From Isoptericola peretonis (lineage in GTDB: Bacteria > Actinomycetota > Actinomycetes > Actinomycetales > Cellulomonadaceae), in assembly GCA_023241745.1 (NCBI GenBank), contig JALQCY010000001.1:644054-708053 (forward strand): a DNA stretch of 64,000 bases. Direction: 5' to 3'. Shown piece by piece: positions 51,322-60,011 of the stretch. Under the pieces are notes generated by a model, which searched no databases, was not told the DNA's origin, and saw only the letters and a list, made by a program, of their open reading frames with translations. Position 1 is the stretch's first letter; each line of letters starts with the position of its first letter. Made by a program: the position numbers and the translations under genes.

Positions 51322-52157
51322 CGCACCTCGTGCGGCGGATCCTGGCGCCAGAGTTCGGCGCGCACGGCGTCCACAGCCGGGGCCGCGCCGCGATCGGCTC
51401 GGGCACGGTCCGCCTGGACAACTGGTGGCGGGCGCCGGCAGCGACCACGGCAGGGCTGCTGGTCTTCCTCCTGTACGGCGGCTTCCGGGCGTTCCAGCAG
51501 CAGTACTTCTTCGCCGACGAGCGGTACCTGACGCCGTTCTACTCCCCCTGCGTCTCGCTCGGGTGCGCGTCGGAGCCGGGGTCCGCGCACTTCGGCATGT
51601 TCCTGCCGGACAACCCGCTCATCCCCTACGCCGCGCTCAGCCTGCCGTTCCTGCTCGGCTTCCGGCTGACCTGCTACTACTACCGCAAGGCCTACTACCG
51701 CTCGATCTGGCTGGCCCCCGCGGCGTGCGCGGTGCCGGAGCCGCACGCCACCTACACGGGAGAGACGCGCCTCCCGCTGATCCTGCAGAACGTGCACCGC
51801 TACTTCTTCTACGTCGCGCTGCTGGTGTCGCTCGTCAACACCTACGACGCGATCGTCGCGTTCAAGCACCCCACCGACGGCTTCGTCGTCGGCGTCGGGA
51901 ACATCGTCCTGCTGGTGAACGTGGCGCTGCTGTGGTGCTACACCGTGTCGTGCCACTCGTGCCGGCACGTGACGGGCGGGCGGCTCAAGCACTTCTCGAA
52001 GCACCCCGTGCGGTACTGGCTGTGGACCAAGGTCTCCGCGCTGAACACGCGGCACATGCTCTTCGCGTGGGTCACCCTCGGCACGCTGGTCCTCACCGAC
52101 CTGTACATCGCGCTCGTCGCCGCCGGGACGGTCACCGACCTGCGGCTCGTCGGATAG
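51318..52157 (+). CDS. sdhC: Succinate dehydrogenase membrane anchor SdhC (Sdh1 type)
   Basis: A 279-residue membrane anchor of the actinobacterial Sdh1 complex. About five hydrophobic segments are visible (TTAGLLVFLLYGGF, PYAALSLPFLLGF, YFFYVALLVSLVNTYDAIV, VVGVGNIVLLVNVALLWCY, HMLFAWVTLGTLVLTDLYI), with His residues in NVHRYFF and HSCRHVTGG that may bind haem or quinone. It matches the single large anchor of mycobacterial Sdh1 (Rv0249c-like). GTG 51318 overlaps the previous stop. SdhA and SdhB follow. Confidence 0.87.
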   Translation: MTHLVRRILAPEFGAHGVHSRGRAAIGSGTVRLDNWWRAPAATTAGLLVFLLYGGFRAFQQQYFFADERYLTPFYSPCVSLGCASEPGSAHFGMFLPDNPLIPYAALSLPFLLGFRLTCYYYRKAYYRSIWLAPAACAVPEPHATYTGETRLPLILQNVHRYFFYVALLVSLVNTYDAIVAFKHPTDGFVVGVGNIVLLVNVALLWCYTVSCHSCRHVTGGRLKHFSKHPVRYWLWTKVSALNTRHMLFAWVTLGTLVLTDLYIALVAAGTVTDLRLVG

Positions 52158-52179
52158 GAACCCGCATGGGAGGCCGGAC

Positions 52180-54135
52180 GTGACGGACACCGAGCGGCAC
52201 GAGGCCGACGTCCTCGTCATCGGCGCGGGCGGCGCCGGGCTGCGCGCCGCGATCGAGGCCCGCGAGCGCGGGCTGCGGGTGGCGATCGTCTGCAAGTCGC
52301 TGTTCGGCAAGGCGCACACCGTCATGGCCGAGGGCGGGTGCGCGGCCGCGATGGGCAACGTCGCCGAGAAGGACTCCTGGCAGGTGCACTTCCGCGACAC
52401 CATGCGGGGCGGCAAGTTCCTCAACAGCTGGCGGATGGCGGAGCTGCACGCCCAGGAGGCGCCCGACCGCGTCTGGGAGCTCGAGACGTGGGGCGCCCTC
52501 TTCGACCGCACGGCGGACGGGCGGATCCATCAGCGCAACTTCGGTGGCCACACGTACCCGCGCCTCGCGCACGTCGGCGACCGGACCGGGCTCGAGCTCA
52601 TCCGCACGCTCCAGCAGCGCATCGTCGCGCTCCAGCAGGCCGACCACGCCGAGACCGGCGACCACGAGTCCCGGCTGCGCGTGTTCGCCGAGTGCACGGT
52701 CACCGAGCTGCTGACCGACGGCGGCGCCGTCGCCGGGGCGTTCGGGTACTGGCGCGAGTCCGGCAGGTTCGTGGTGTTCACGGCGCCCGCCGTCGTGCTC
52801 GCCACGGGCGGGATCGGGAAGTCGTTCCAGGTGACGTCGAACTCGTGGGAGTACACGGGCGACGGGCAGGCGCTGGCGCTGCGCGCGGGCGCCGACCTCG
52901 TCGACATGGAGTTCGTCCAGTTCCACCCGACGGGCATGGTCTGGCCGCCCAGCGTCAAGGGGATCCTCGTGACGGAGGGGGTGCGGGGCGACGGCGGCGT
53001 GCTGCGGAACTCCCGCGGGGAGCGGTTCATGTTCGGTTACGTCCCGGACGTGTTCAAGGGCCAGTACGCCCAGACCGAGGACGAGGCGGACCGCTGGTAC
53101 GACGACCAGGACGCCAACCGCCGCACCCCCGACCTGCTGCCCCGCGACGAGGTGGCCCGGGCGATCAACACCGAGGTGAAGGAGGGTCGCGGCTCGAAGC
53201 ACGGCGGCGTCCTGCTCGACATCGCGAGCCGCCTGCCCGCCGAGGAGATCAAGCGGCGCCTGCCGTCGATGTACCACCAGTTCAAGGAGCTGGCCGACGT
53301 CGACATCACGGCCGAGCCGATGGAGGTCGGCCCCACCTGCCACTACGTGATGGGCGGGATCGACGTCGACCCGGACACCGGCGCCACGGCCGTGCCGGGA
53401 CTGTTCGCGGCCGGCGAGTGCGCGGGCGGGATGCACGGCTCGAACCGGCTCGGGGGCAACTCGCTGTCCGACCTGCTGGTGTTCGGGCGCCGGGCCGGGA
53501 TCGGCGCCGCCGACCACGTCGGCGGGCTGGCGGCACGGGGCGGCCGCCGTCCCGCCGTCCACGACGAGGACGTCGACGCGGCCGCCGAGCTCGCCCTCGC
53601 GCCGTTCGCCCGGGCGGCCGGCGGCGTGGACGAGGACGGGGCGGCCGGCGAGAACCCGTACGCCCTGCACGCCGACCTGCAGCGGACGATGAACGACCTC
53701 GTCGGCATCATCCGCACGGAGGCCGAGATGACCGCCGCCCTCGACCGGCTCGCCGGGCTGCGCGCCCGGCTGCGCGACGTCGTCGTCGAGGGGCACCGGC
53801 AGTACAACCCCGGCTGGCACCTGGCCCTGGACCTGCGGAACATGCTCATGGTGGGCGAGGCCGTGGCGTCGTCGGCGCTGCGCCGCACCGAGAGCCGCGG
53901 CGGGCACACCCGCGACGACTACCCGACGCTCGACGCGCGATGGCGCCACCGCGTGCTGGTGACGCACACCCGCACCGACGGGCCCGCCGACCCCGTGGTG
54001 CCGCGCGTCGCCGTCGACGTGGCCGAGCGGGACCCGATGCGCCCCGACCTGTTCGCGCTGTTCGAGCTGGAGGAGCTGGAGAAGTACTACACGCCGGCCG
54101 AGCTGACGGCCCACCCCGAGGGAGGGACACCATGA
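52180..54135 (+). CDS. sdhA: Succinate dehydrogenase flavoprotein subunit SdhA (Sdh1)
   Basis: A 651-residue flavoprotein that oxidises succinate to fumarate. The FAD motif is DVLVIGAGGAGLRAAIEA, the covalent FAD His is H46 in FGKAHTVMAEGG, and the catalytic region includes QFHPTGMVWPPSVKGILVTEGVRGDGG and HYVMGGIDVDPDTGA. GECAGGMHGSNRLGGNSLSDLLVFGRRAG marks the C-terminal FAD loop. It overlaps sdhB as ATGA (54132-54135). The GTG start at 52180 follows GGAGGCCGGAC. Confidence 0.95.
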   Translation: MTDTERHEADVLVIGAGGAGLRAAIEARERGLRVAIVCKSLFGKAHTVMAEGGCAAAMGNVAEKDSWQVHFRDTMRGGKFLNSWRMAELHAQEAPDRVWELETWGALFDRTADGRIHQRNFGGHTYPRLAHVGDRTGLELIRTLQQRIVALQQADHAETGDHESRLRVFAECTVTELLTDGGAVAGAFGYWRESGRFVVFTAPAVVLATGGIGKSFQVTSNSWEYTGDGQALALRAGADLVDMEFVQFHPTGMVWPPSVKGILVTEGVRGDGGVLRNSRGERFMFGYVPDVFKGQYAQTEDEADRWYDDQDANRRTPDLLPRDEVARAINTEVKEGRGSKHGGVLLDIASRLPAEEIKRRLPSMYHQFKELADVDITAEPMEVGPTCHYVMGGIDVDPDTGATAVPGLFAAGECAGGMHGSNRLGGNSLSDLLVFGRRAGIGAADHVGGLAARGGRRPAVHDEDVDAAAELALAPFARAAGGVDEDGAAGENPYALHADLQRTMNDLVGIIRTEAEMTAALDRLAGLRARLRDVVVEGHRQYNPGWHLALDLRNMLMVGEAVASSALRRTESRGGHTRDDYPTLDARWRHRVLVTHTRTDGPADPVVPRVAVDVAERDPMRPDLFALFELEELEKYYTPAELTAHPEGGTP

Positions 54136-54893
54136 CCGGACCGAGCGACTCGCGCGTCGTCCGGGTCTGGCGGGGCGACGCCGACGACGGTGAGCTGGTG
54201 GACTTCCAGGTGGAGGCCCACGAGGGCGAGGTGGTGCTCGACGTGCTCCACCGGATCCAGGCCACCCAGGCGCCCGACCTCGCCATCCGGTGGAACTGCA
54301 AGGCCGGCAAGTGCGGGTCGTGCTCGGCGGAGATCAACGGGCGCCCGCGGCTGCTGTGCATGACGCGGATGTCCGTGTTCACGCAGTACGACGAGATCGT
54401 GATCACGCCGCTGCGGACCTTCCCCGTGATCCGCGACCTCGTGACCGACGTGTCGTTCAACTACACGAAGGCGCGCGAGATCCCGGCCTTCGTTCCCCCG
54501 CCCGGGCTGGGCCCCGGGGAGTACCGGATGGCGCAGGCCGACGTCGAGCGCTCGCAGGAGTTCCGCAAGTGCATCGAGTGCTTCCTGTGCCAGGACGTGT
54601 GCCACGTGGTGCGCGACCACGAGGAGAACAAGTCCGCCTTCGCCGGCCCGCGCCACCTCATGCGGGTCGCCGAGCTGGAGATGCACCCGCTCGACACCGC
54701 GGACCGCGTGCCCGCCGTCCAGGACCAGCACGGGCTCGGCCTGTGCAACATCACCAAGTGCTGCACCGAGGTCTGCCCGGAGGGCATCAAGATCACGGAC
54801 AACGCGCTCATCCCGATGAAGGAGCGCGTGGCCGACCGGCGCTACGACCCGCTGGTCTGGCTCGGCCGCACCATCTCGCGCCGCCGCGACTGA
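54132..54893 (+). CDS. sdhB: Succinate dehydrogenase iron-sulfur subunit SdhB
   Basis: A 253-residue subunit with the [2Fe-2S] cluster ligands in WNCKAGKCGSCSAEINGRPRLLC and the [4Fe-4S]/[3Fe-4S] ligands in KCIECFLCQDVC and TKCCTEVCPEG. It transfers electrons from the FAD to the membrane anchor and on to menaquinone. Its ATG overlaps the sdhA stop. It closes the sdhC-sdhA-sdhB unit. A CAGGAT box at 54909-54914 belongs to the next gene. Confidence 0.95.
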   Translation: MTGPSDSRVVRVWRGDADDGELVDFQVEAHEGEVVLDVLHRIQATQAPDLAIRWNCKAGKCGSCSAEINGRPRLLCMTRMSVFTQYDEIVITPLRTFPVIRDLVTDVSFNYTKAREIPAFVPPPGLGPGEYRMAQADVERSQEFRKCIECFLCQDVCHVVRDHEENKSAFAGPRHLMRVAELEMHPLDTADRVPAVQDQHGLGLCNITKCCTEVCPEGIKITDNALIPMKERVADRRYDPLVWLGRTISRRRD

Positions 54894-54921
54894 CGGGGTC
54901 CCGCCTGGCAGGATGGGCCCC

Positions 54922-55593
54922 ATGCGCAGCAGCCTCTTCCAGCACACCGAGCCGGAGGGCGAGCCGGGCGCCTTCGTCCTCGCCAACGGCAGGATGCTCA
55001 AGGTGGACCTCGCCGGTTCCGGCGGGTTCTTCTACGCCAAGCAGGGGTCGATGGTGGCCTACCAGGGCGACGTCGACTTCGCCTACGAGGGCGCCGGCGG
55101 CATGACCAAGCTCTTCAAGAAGGCGTTCACCGGCGAGGGCATGTCGCTGATGAAGGTCTCGGGGAACGGCGACGTCTTCCTCGCCCAGGACGCCGACGAG
55201 GTGTTCGTGCTGTACCTGGAGAACGAGAGCGTCACCGTCTCCGGCAGCAACATTCTGGCGTTCGAGAGCACCCTCACCTGGGACATCAACCGCGTCCAGG
55301 GCGCGTCGATGCTCAGCGGCGGGCTGTTCAACACCACCTTCACCGGCTCCGGCGCGCTGGCCGTGACCGCCTACGGCACCCCGGTGGTGCTGAACGTCGA
55401 CGAGCCCACGTACGTCGACATGCAGAGCGTGGTGCTCTGGTCGACGTCGCTCACCAGCACCGTGCGCAAGACGGCCAAGCTCGGCGCCGCCATCGGCCGC
55501 GGCTCCGGCGAGGCCTACCAGCTCGGGCTCACCGGGCAGGGGATCGTCGTGGTGCAGGCCTCCGAGGGCCACCCGCTGCCCAACCAGAGCTGA
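54922..55593 (+). CDS. AIM24 family protein
   Basis: A 223-residue protein of the AIM24/TRAP-like beta-sandwich family, seen as KVDLAGSGGFFYAKQGSMVAYQGDVDF, GEGMSLMKVSGNGDVFLAQ and ESTLTWDINRVQGASMLSGGLFNTTFTGSGALAVT. Function is not established in bacteria; the eukaryotic relative is a mitochondrial assembly factor. ATG 54922 is preferred over an in-frame ATG at 54913 because CAGGAT lies 7 nt before it. It converges on the VOC gene with 10 bases between stops. Confidence 0.87.
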   Translation: MRSSLFQHTEPEGEPGAFVLANGRMLKVDLAGSGGFFYAKQGSMVAYQGDVDFAYEGAGGMTKLFKKAFTGEGMSLMKVSGNGDVFLAQDADEVFVLYLENESVTVSGSNILAFESTLTWDINRVQGASMLSGGLFNTTFTGSGALAVTAYGTPVVLNVDEPTYVDMQSVVLWSTSLTSTVRKTAKLGAAIGRGSGEAYQLGLTGQGIVVVQASEGHPLPNQS

Positions 55594-55603
55594 CGGCGCA
55601 GGC

Positions 55604-55990
55604 TCAGCGCGGCGCGAGCACCTCGACCCGGTTGCCCGCGCCGTCGCGGGTGTGGAACCGCAGGTACCCGGCGAACGACTCGCGCTCGGTGCGGTCGACG
55701 GCGAAGCCCAGCGCCTCGAGCCGGTCCGCCGTCGCGTCCAGGGCCGCGACGTCGTCGACCACCAGCGCCGGGTGCGCCTTGCGCGCCGGGGCGAACGGAT
55801 CCTCCACGCCCACGTGGACCTCGGCGACGACCGCTCCGCCCGGCCCGTACCCGCGGAACCAGCAGCCGCCTCGGCCCGCCAGCTCCGGCGGCTTGGCCAC
55901 CTCGGTCAGCCCCAGGCCCGCGCCGTAGAACGCACGGGCGGCGTCCTCCCCGCCCGTGGGGCAGGCCACCTGCACATGATGGAGTCGCAC
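55604..55990 (-). CDS. VOC family (glyoxalase/bleomycin-resistance-like) protein
   Basis: A 128-residue VOC-fold protein with two beta-alpha-beta-beta-beta repeats: HHVQVACPTGGEDAARAFYGAGLGLTEV and HPALVVDDVAALDATADRLEALGFAVD, ending DGAGNRVEVLAPR. Metal ligands are partly conserved (first His, later Glu). Likely substrates are small electrophiles or antibiotics, not determined. GAGGGGAG lies before GTG 55990. A palindrome at 56009-56026 is directly upstream. Confidence 0.87.
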   Translation of the reverse strand: MRLHHVQVACPTGGEDAARAFYGAGLGLTEVAKPPELAGRGGCWFRGYGPGGAVVAEVHVGVEDPFAPARKAHPALVVDDVAALDATADRLEALGFAVDRTERESFAGYLRFHTRDGAGNRVEVLAPR

Positions 55991-56008
55991 GGCTCCCCCT
56001 CGTCGAAG

Positions 56009-56026
56009 TATCTCGACGTCAAGATA
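56009..56026. promoter_or_regulatory. Palindromic operator-like site upstream of VOC gene
   Basis: TATCTCGACGTCAAGATA is an 18-bp near-palindrome (one mismatch pair), of the size and form of MarR-family sites. It lies about 19 bp upstream of the VOC start and overlaps the 3' end of the 65-residue membrane protein gene. No MarR gene is adjacent. Confidence 0.6.
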
Positions 56027-56216
56027 TCCGGTCGCGGGCCCGCTCCCGGCGGCGGCGCTCCGCGGCGGCGCGGACCGCCAGCCCGCCGCCGATGAAGATC
56101 GGCGCCATCACGGCGAACCGGCCGAGCGAGGAGATCCCCGGGGCGAACGTCTCGACGAGGTACGTCGCGGCCACCACCACCGCCACGAAGACCAGCCCGA
56201 CCCCCAGCACGCGCAC
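56019..56216 (-). CDS. Small two-segment membrane protein
   Basis: A 65-residue protein with two hydrophobic segments (VRVLGVGLVFVAVVVAATYLV and FAVMAPIFIGGGLAVRAA) and a very basic tail (ERRRRERARDRIS). The GTG at 56216 starts 4 nt after the ThuA stop behind CTGGAGC, so the two are probably co-translated. No family recognised. Its stop lies within the palindrome at 56009-56026. Confidence 0.65.
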   Translation of the reverse strand: MRVLGVGLVFVAVVVAATYLVETFAPGISSLGRFAVMAPIFIGGGLAVRAAAERRRRERARDRIS

Positions 56217-56220
56217 GTCG

Positions 56221-56922
56221 TCAGCGCTCCAGGAGCCAGCTGGCCGCGCGGCGGAGCAGCTCGGCATGGGACGGCGAGTCGTAGGCGCGGACGTCGTGGC
56301 CGAGGCCGGAATAGACGGTGCGGCCGCCGTGGGCCTCGGCGACCCAGACGGCGGGGTGGCGCTCGCCGTCGTCGTCGGCCACCCAGCCCAGCACCTGCGT
56401 CGACGGCCCCACGCGCAGGCGGCAGTAGCGCTCGTCGTCGACCTCGACGGCGCCGAACCCCTCGGTGATCGGGTGCGCACCCGCCGCGAGCCCCACCGTC
56501 GCCGGGCCGAACGGCGGGTGGTACGACGTTCCCGGCACCCACCGGCCGCCGAGCACCTCCTCCCACTCGGGGCGGTCGCCGAACGCGTTGGCCGCCTGGT
56601 GCACGGCGAGGATGCGCCCGCCCGAGCGAGCCCAGGCGTCCAGGCGTGCGTGGAACGGTGCCCAGGCCGCGTCGTCGGGGCCGATCCCGGCCTCCCGCAG
56701 GCCGGGCCACGGGCTGCCGGCGTTGACCACGAGCAGGTCGACGTCGTCCAGGTCGTCCAGCGCGTCGGGGAACGTCGAGCGCACGACGACGTCCGGGGCG
56801 TCCGTCCCGAGGTCCAGGCCGGAGAGCACCAGCGCCAGCCGGTACGAGGTGGCCGCGTGGTCGTGCCAGGGGTCCTCGTGGCGGCCGCGGCCGGCGAGGA
56901 TCAGGATGCGCGTCGTCGTCAC
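56221..56922 (-). CDS. ThuA-like domain protein
   Basis: A 233-residue ThuA-like (type 1 glutamine-amidotransferase-fold) protein. Patterns are LILAGRGRHEDPWHDHAATS, DVDLLVVNAGSPW, GGRILAVHQAANAFGDRPEWEEVLGGRW and GRTVYSGLGHDVRAYDSPSHAELLRRA. ThuA relatives act in trehalose/sucrose metabolism, but this lone gene has no such context. GTG 56922 has CAGGAT 8 nt upstream. An in-frame extension to 56961 was rejected for that reason. Confidence 0.85.
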   Translation of the reverse strand: MTTTRILILAGRGRHEDPWHDHAATSYRLALVLSGLDLGTDAPDVVVRSTFPDALDDLDDVDLLVVNAGSPWPGLREAGIGPDDAAWAPFHARLDAWARSGGRILAVHQAANAFGDRPEWEEVLGGRWVPGTSYHPPFGPATVGLAAGAHPITEGFGAVEVDDERYCRLRVGPSTQVLGWVADDDGERHPAVWVAEAHGGRTVYSGLGHDVRAYDSPSHAELLRRAASWLLER

Positions 56923-56994
56923 GGGGACCCATCCTGCCCGCCGGTCCCTGCCCACGGCCACCGATCGATCACGAACGGTCGGACCGGTCGGACC

Positions 56995-57582
56995 TCAGCC
57001 CGCGACGAGCCGGACGAGCGCCTCGACCCGGCCGTCGTCGTTCCCGGCGGAGAGGCGGCCGGCCCGGTACAGGGCAGCGAGGCCGTGCACGGACCCCCAG
57101 AGCACCTCGGCCGCCGTCGCGACGTCGTCCGGCGGCGACTCGAGCCCGGACAGCGTGCCCGCGATGGCGTCGAAGCCCGCCCGCACGACCGCCGGCGTGT
57201 CGTCCGACGCGAACGGGATGACGACGGACAGCAGGAACATCGCGTCGTAGGTCGCCGGGTTCCGCGCGGCGAAGTCCAGGTACGCCGTGACGAGCGCGCG
57301 CACCCGTTCGGCGTCGGTCCCCGCCGCTCCGAGCGCCGACGGCGAGAGCTCGGCCGCGAGCTCCTCGAAGCCGACGAGCGCGACGGCGGTGACGATCTCC
57401 GTCCGCCCCTGCGGGAAGTGGCCGTAGAGCACGGGCTGGCTGTACTCGATCGCGTCCGCGAGGCGCCGGGTCGTCACGGCCTCCCAGCCGTGCTCCTCGG
57501 CGAGCTCGCGGGCCGCGGCGACGATCCGCTCCCTGCGCTCCTCGACCTGACGGGCTCGGCGTGCTGCGGCGGGAGACGTCAT
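56995..57582 (-). CDS. TetR family transcriptional regulator
   Basis: A 195-residue TetR-type repressor. The HTH is IVAAARELAEEHGWEAVTTRRLADAIEYSQPVLYGHF, and the C-terminal half has the WHG-like pattern AAEVLWGSVHGLAALYRAG. ATG 57582 has TAGGGT (57594-57589) 6 nt upstream, so the transcript is leaderless. Three operator copies (57592-57651) sit in the divergent promoter, one over this -10 box. It should repress itself and the DUF1772 gene. Confidence 0.92.
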   Translation of the reverse strand: MTSPAAARRARQVEERRERIVAAARELAEEHGWEAVTTRRLADAIEYSQPVLYGHFPQGRTEIVTAVALVGFEELAAELSPSALGAAGTDAERVRALVTAYLDFAARNPATYDAMFLLSVVIPFASDDTPAVVRAGFDAIAGTLSGLESPPDDVATAAEVLWGSVHGLAALYRAGRLSAGNDDGRVEALVRLVAG

Positions 57583-57591
57583 GCGTCGACC

Positions 57592-57651
57592 CTAGCACTG
57601 CTAGCAGGTCGCTGATATGTTCTCTAGCACTGCTAGATCTAGCGGTGCTAA
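57592..57651. promoter_or_regulatory. Three TetR operator copies
   Basis: CTAGCACTGCTAG is a perfect 13-bp palindrome (odd centre) at 57592-57604 and 57624-57636; a diverged copy CTAGCGGTGCTAA is at 57639-57651. Spacing between starts is 32 and 15 bp. They lie between the divergent tetR and DUF1772 genes. The first overlaps the tetR -10 box (57589-57594). Confidence 0.88.
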
Positions 57652-57669
57652 CCAGAGGGAGCGTGGGTC

Positions 57670-58110
57670 ATGGAGTGGTTGCCGATCGTCGCCGTGGTCG
57701 TCGTCGGGCTGATGGTGGGGGTGGAGCTGTCGGTCGCGTTCGTGATGAACCCGATCTTCGACGGCCTGCCCGAGAACGCCGGGATCTCGGCCCGCAGCCA
57801 TGGCGGCCGCATGCTCGGGCGTGTCATGCCGTTCTGGTACATCGGCTCGATGCTCCTGGTCGCCGGAGCGGCCCTGGTGTCGACGGGCACGGCGGCGCTC
57901 GCCTGGGCCGCGGTGGCCCTGCTCCTGGTCAGCGTGATCATGTCGGTCGCGCTGCTGGTCCCGATCAACGACCGGGGGAAGACGTGGACCCCCGAGACCG
58001 CCCCGGCCGACTGGCGCGAGCAGCTGGCCAGGTGGGACCGCCTGCACCTGGTGCGCCTGGCCGTGATCGTCGCCGCGTTCGTGCTCGTGACGGTGGCCGC
58101 CGCCCGGTGA
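57670..58110 (+). CDS. DUF1772 domain membrane protein
   Basis: A 146-residue membrane protein with about four hydrophobic segments and the DUF1772 (anthrone oxygenase-like) pattern: GVELSVAFVMNPIF, HGGRMLGRVMPFWY, VPINDRGKTW and WDRLHLVRLAVI. Members include polyketide anthrone oxygenases, but most bacterial ones are unassigned. It is controlled by the divergent TetR through the operator array. GAGGGAGCG precedes the ATG. Confidence 0.88.
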   Translation: MEWLPIVAVVVVGLMVGVELSVAFVMNPIFDGLPENAGISARSHGGRMLGRVMPFWYIGSMLLVAGAALVSTGTAALAWAAVALLLVSVIMSVALLVPINDRGKTWTPETAPADWREQLARWDRLHLVRLAVIVAAFVLVTVAAAR

Positions 58111-58134
58111 CCGCACCCGAGGTCGTCGGGCCGG

Positions 58135-59310
58135 TCACGCCTCCAGCAGCACCGCCGAGCCCTGGCCCCCACCGCCGCACAGCGCGGCGGCGCCCAGGGA
58201 CCCCGGCCCGAGCAGCTGGAGGCGCCGGGCCAGGTGCCCCACGACCCGTGCGCCGGACGCCCCGATCGGGTGGCCCAGCGCGATGGCGCCGCCGTGCGCG
58301 TTCACCAGCTCGGGGTCCAGACCGAGCATGTCCACCGACGCGAGCACCACGGCTGCGAAGGCCTCGTTGATCTCGGCGGCGGCGAGGTCGCGCGGCGTCA
58401 CGCCCGCCCGTTCGCACGCCGTCGTGATCGCGTGGGCCGGCTGCGCGTGCAGGCCCACGTCCGGGCCCGCGACGAGAGCGTGCGACCGCACCCGCACGCC
58501 GGTCAGCCCGCGGGCCTGGGCGACGTCGTCCGCCACGAGCACCAGCGCCGCCGCGCCGTCGGAGATCTGCGACGCGTTCCCCGCGGTGATCGTGCCGTCC
58601 TCCCGGAACGCCGGCCGCAGCCGCGCCAGTCCGTCGAGCGTGGAGTCCGGCCGCACGCCGTCGTCGGTGTCCACGCGCACGGTGCCGCGGCGCCCCTGCA
58701 CGTCGTAGGGCGCGATCTCCTCGGCGAGCAGCTCGGCCGCCTTGGCCGCGCGCGTGTGCGACGCCACGGCCAGCGCGTCCTGCGCCTCCCGCGTGTTCCA
58801 GGGCGCGGCCGCCATCGACTCGCCGTGCCGCTCCGTGCTCAGCCCCATGGAGTCGCGCTCGAAGGCGTCCGTCAGGCCGTCGTGCGCCATCGTGTCGATC
58901 AGCTCGACCGGCCCGAACTTCTGCCCGGCCCGCGAGCCGACCCACGCGTGCGGGGCGAGCGTCATCGACTCCATGCCGACCACCGCCACGACCCGCGCCT
59001 CCCCGCCCGCGATCAGCCGGTGCGCCTGCACCACGGCCTCGGCTCCCGACAGGCAGACGGCGTTGAGCGTCACGGCCGGCACGGTCATCGGCACCCCCGC
59101 CCCGACGCCCGCCTGCCGGGCAGGGTTCTGCCCCGCGCCGCCCTGCAGCACCTGGCCGCCCACGACGACGTCCACCTCGCCCGGCTCGACGCCCGCCGCC
59201 GCGAGCGCCCCCGCCAGCGCGTGCGCGCCCAGCGCCGTCGCCGGCACGGACGCGAACGCCCCGTTCGAGCGCACGAACGGCGTGCGCCGGTATCCCGCGA
59301 TCACGGTCAT
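58135..59310 (-). CDS. Acetyl-CoA C-acetyltransferase (thiolase)
   Basis: A 391-residue thiolase that cleaves acetoacetyl-CoA to two acetyl-CoA or works in beta-oxidation. The acyl-enzyme Cys is in [12 protein letters not shown], the His in [20 protein letters not shown], and the second Cys in [17 protein letters not shown]. It is the last gene of the run 63956-58135; its ATG overlaps the scoB stop as ATGA. In this context it would complete breakdown of acetoacetate formed from leucine. Confidence 0.93.
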   Translation of the reverse strand: MTVIAGYRRTPFVRSNGAFASVPATALGAHALAGALAAAGVEPGEVDVVVGGQVLQGGAGQNPARQAGVGAGVPMTVPAVTLNAVCLSGAEAVVQAHRLIAGGEARVVAVVGMESMTLAPHAWVGSRAGQKFGPVELIDTMAHDGLTDAFERDSMGLSTERHGESMAAAPWNTREAQDALAVASHTRAAKAAELLAEEIAPYDVQGRRGTVRVDTDDGVRPDSTLDGLARLRPAFREDGTITAGNASQISDGAAALVLVADDVAQARGLTGVRVRSHALVAGPDVGLHAQPAHAITTACERAGVTPRDLAAAEINEAFAAVVLASVDMLGLDPELVNAHGGAIALGHPIGASGARVVGHLARRLQLLGPGSLGAAALCGGGGQGSAVLLEA

Positions 59311-60011
59311 CGCTGTCCCTCCTCCGTCACGGCCGGCGAGCCGTCGCCCGTCCCGGCCTCGTCCTCCAGCTCGACGACCACCTCGGCCTCGGTGGCCTCG
59401 CGCACCTCGTCCACCGTCACGCCGGGCGCGAGCCGGCGCAGCACGAACGCGGCCTCCAGGCCGTTGTCCCTCACGTCGAGGACGGCGCGGTCGGTGACGA
59501 TCCGGTCGACCACCCCCTCGCCCGTGAGCGGCAGCGTGCAGCGCCGGCGCAGCTTGGGCGTCCCGTCGCGGGCCACGTGGTCCATGAGGGCGACGATGCG
59601 CTGCGCCCCGACCACGAGGTCCATGGCGCCGCCCATGCCCTTGACGAGCTTGCCGGGCACCGTCCAGCTCGCCAGGTCGCCGGTGGCCGACACCTGCAGC
59701 GCGCCGAGGATCGCGATGTCGATGTGCCCGCCGCGGATCATCGCGAACGACGCGGCCGCGTCGAAGTAGCTGGCCCCCGGCACCGCCGTGACGGTCTGCT
59801 TGCCGGCGTTGATCAGGTCCGCGTCCTCGGTGCCCTCCACGGGGAACGGGCCGATGCCGAGCAGCCCGTTCTCGCTCTGCAGCGTGATGCCGACCCCCGG
59901 CGGCAGGTGGTTCGCCACCAGCGTCGGGATGCCGATGCCGAGGTTGACGTAGTCGCCGTCGCGCAGCTCGCCCGCCGCCACGGCCGCCATCTCGTCGCGC
60001 GTCCAGGTCAT
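59307..60011 (-). CDS. scoB: 3-Oxoacid CoA-transferase subunit B
   Basis: A 234-residue CoA-transferase beta subunit. The catalytic Glu lies in [12 protein letters not shown], with [19 protein letters not shown] and [11 protein letters not shown]. With subunit A it moves CoA from succinyl-CoA to acetoacetate. A C-terminal acidic tail is longer than usual. Its ATG overlaps the subunit A stop (ATGA), and its stop overlaps the thiolase start, so all three are coupled. Confidence 0.93.
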   Translation of the reverse strand: MTWTRDEMAAVAAGELRDGDYVNLGIGIPTLVANHLPPGVGITLQSENGLLGIGPFPVEGTEDADLINAGKQTVTAVPGASYFDAAASFAMIRGGHIDIAILGALQVSATGDLASWTVPGKLVKGMGGAMDLVVGAQRIVALMDHVARDGTPKLRRRCTLPLTGEGVVDRIVTDRAVLDVRDNGLEAAFVLRRLAPGVTVDEVREATEAEVVVELEDEAGTGDGSPAVTEEGQR

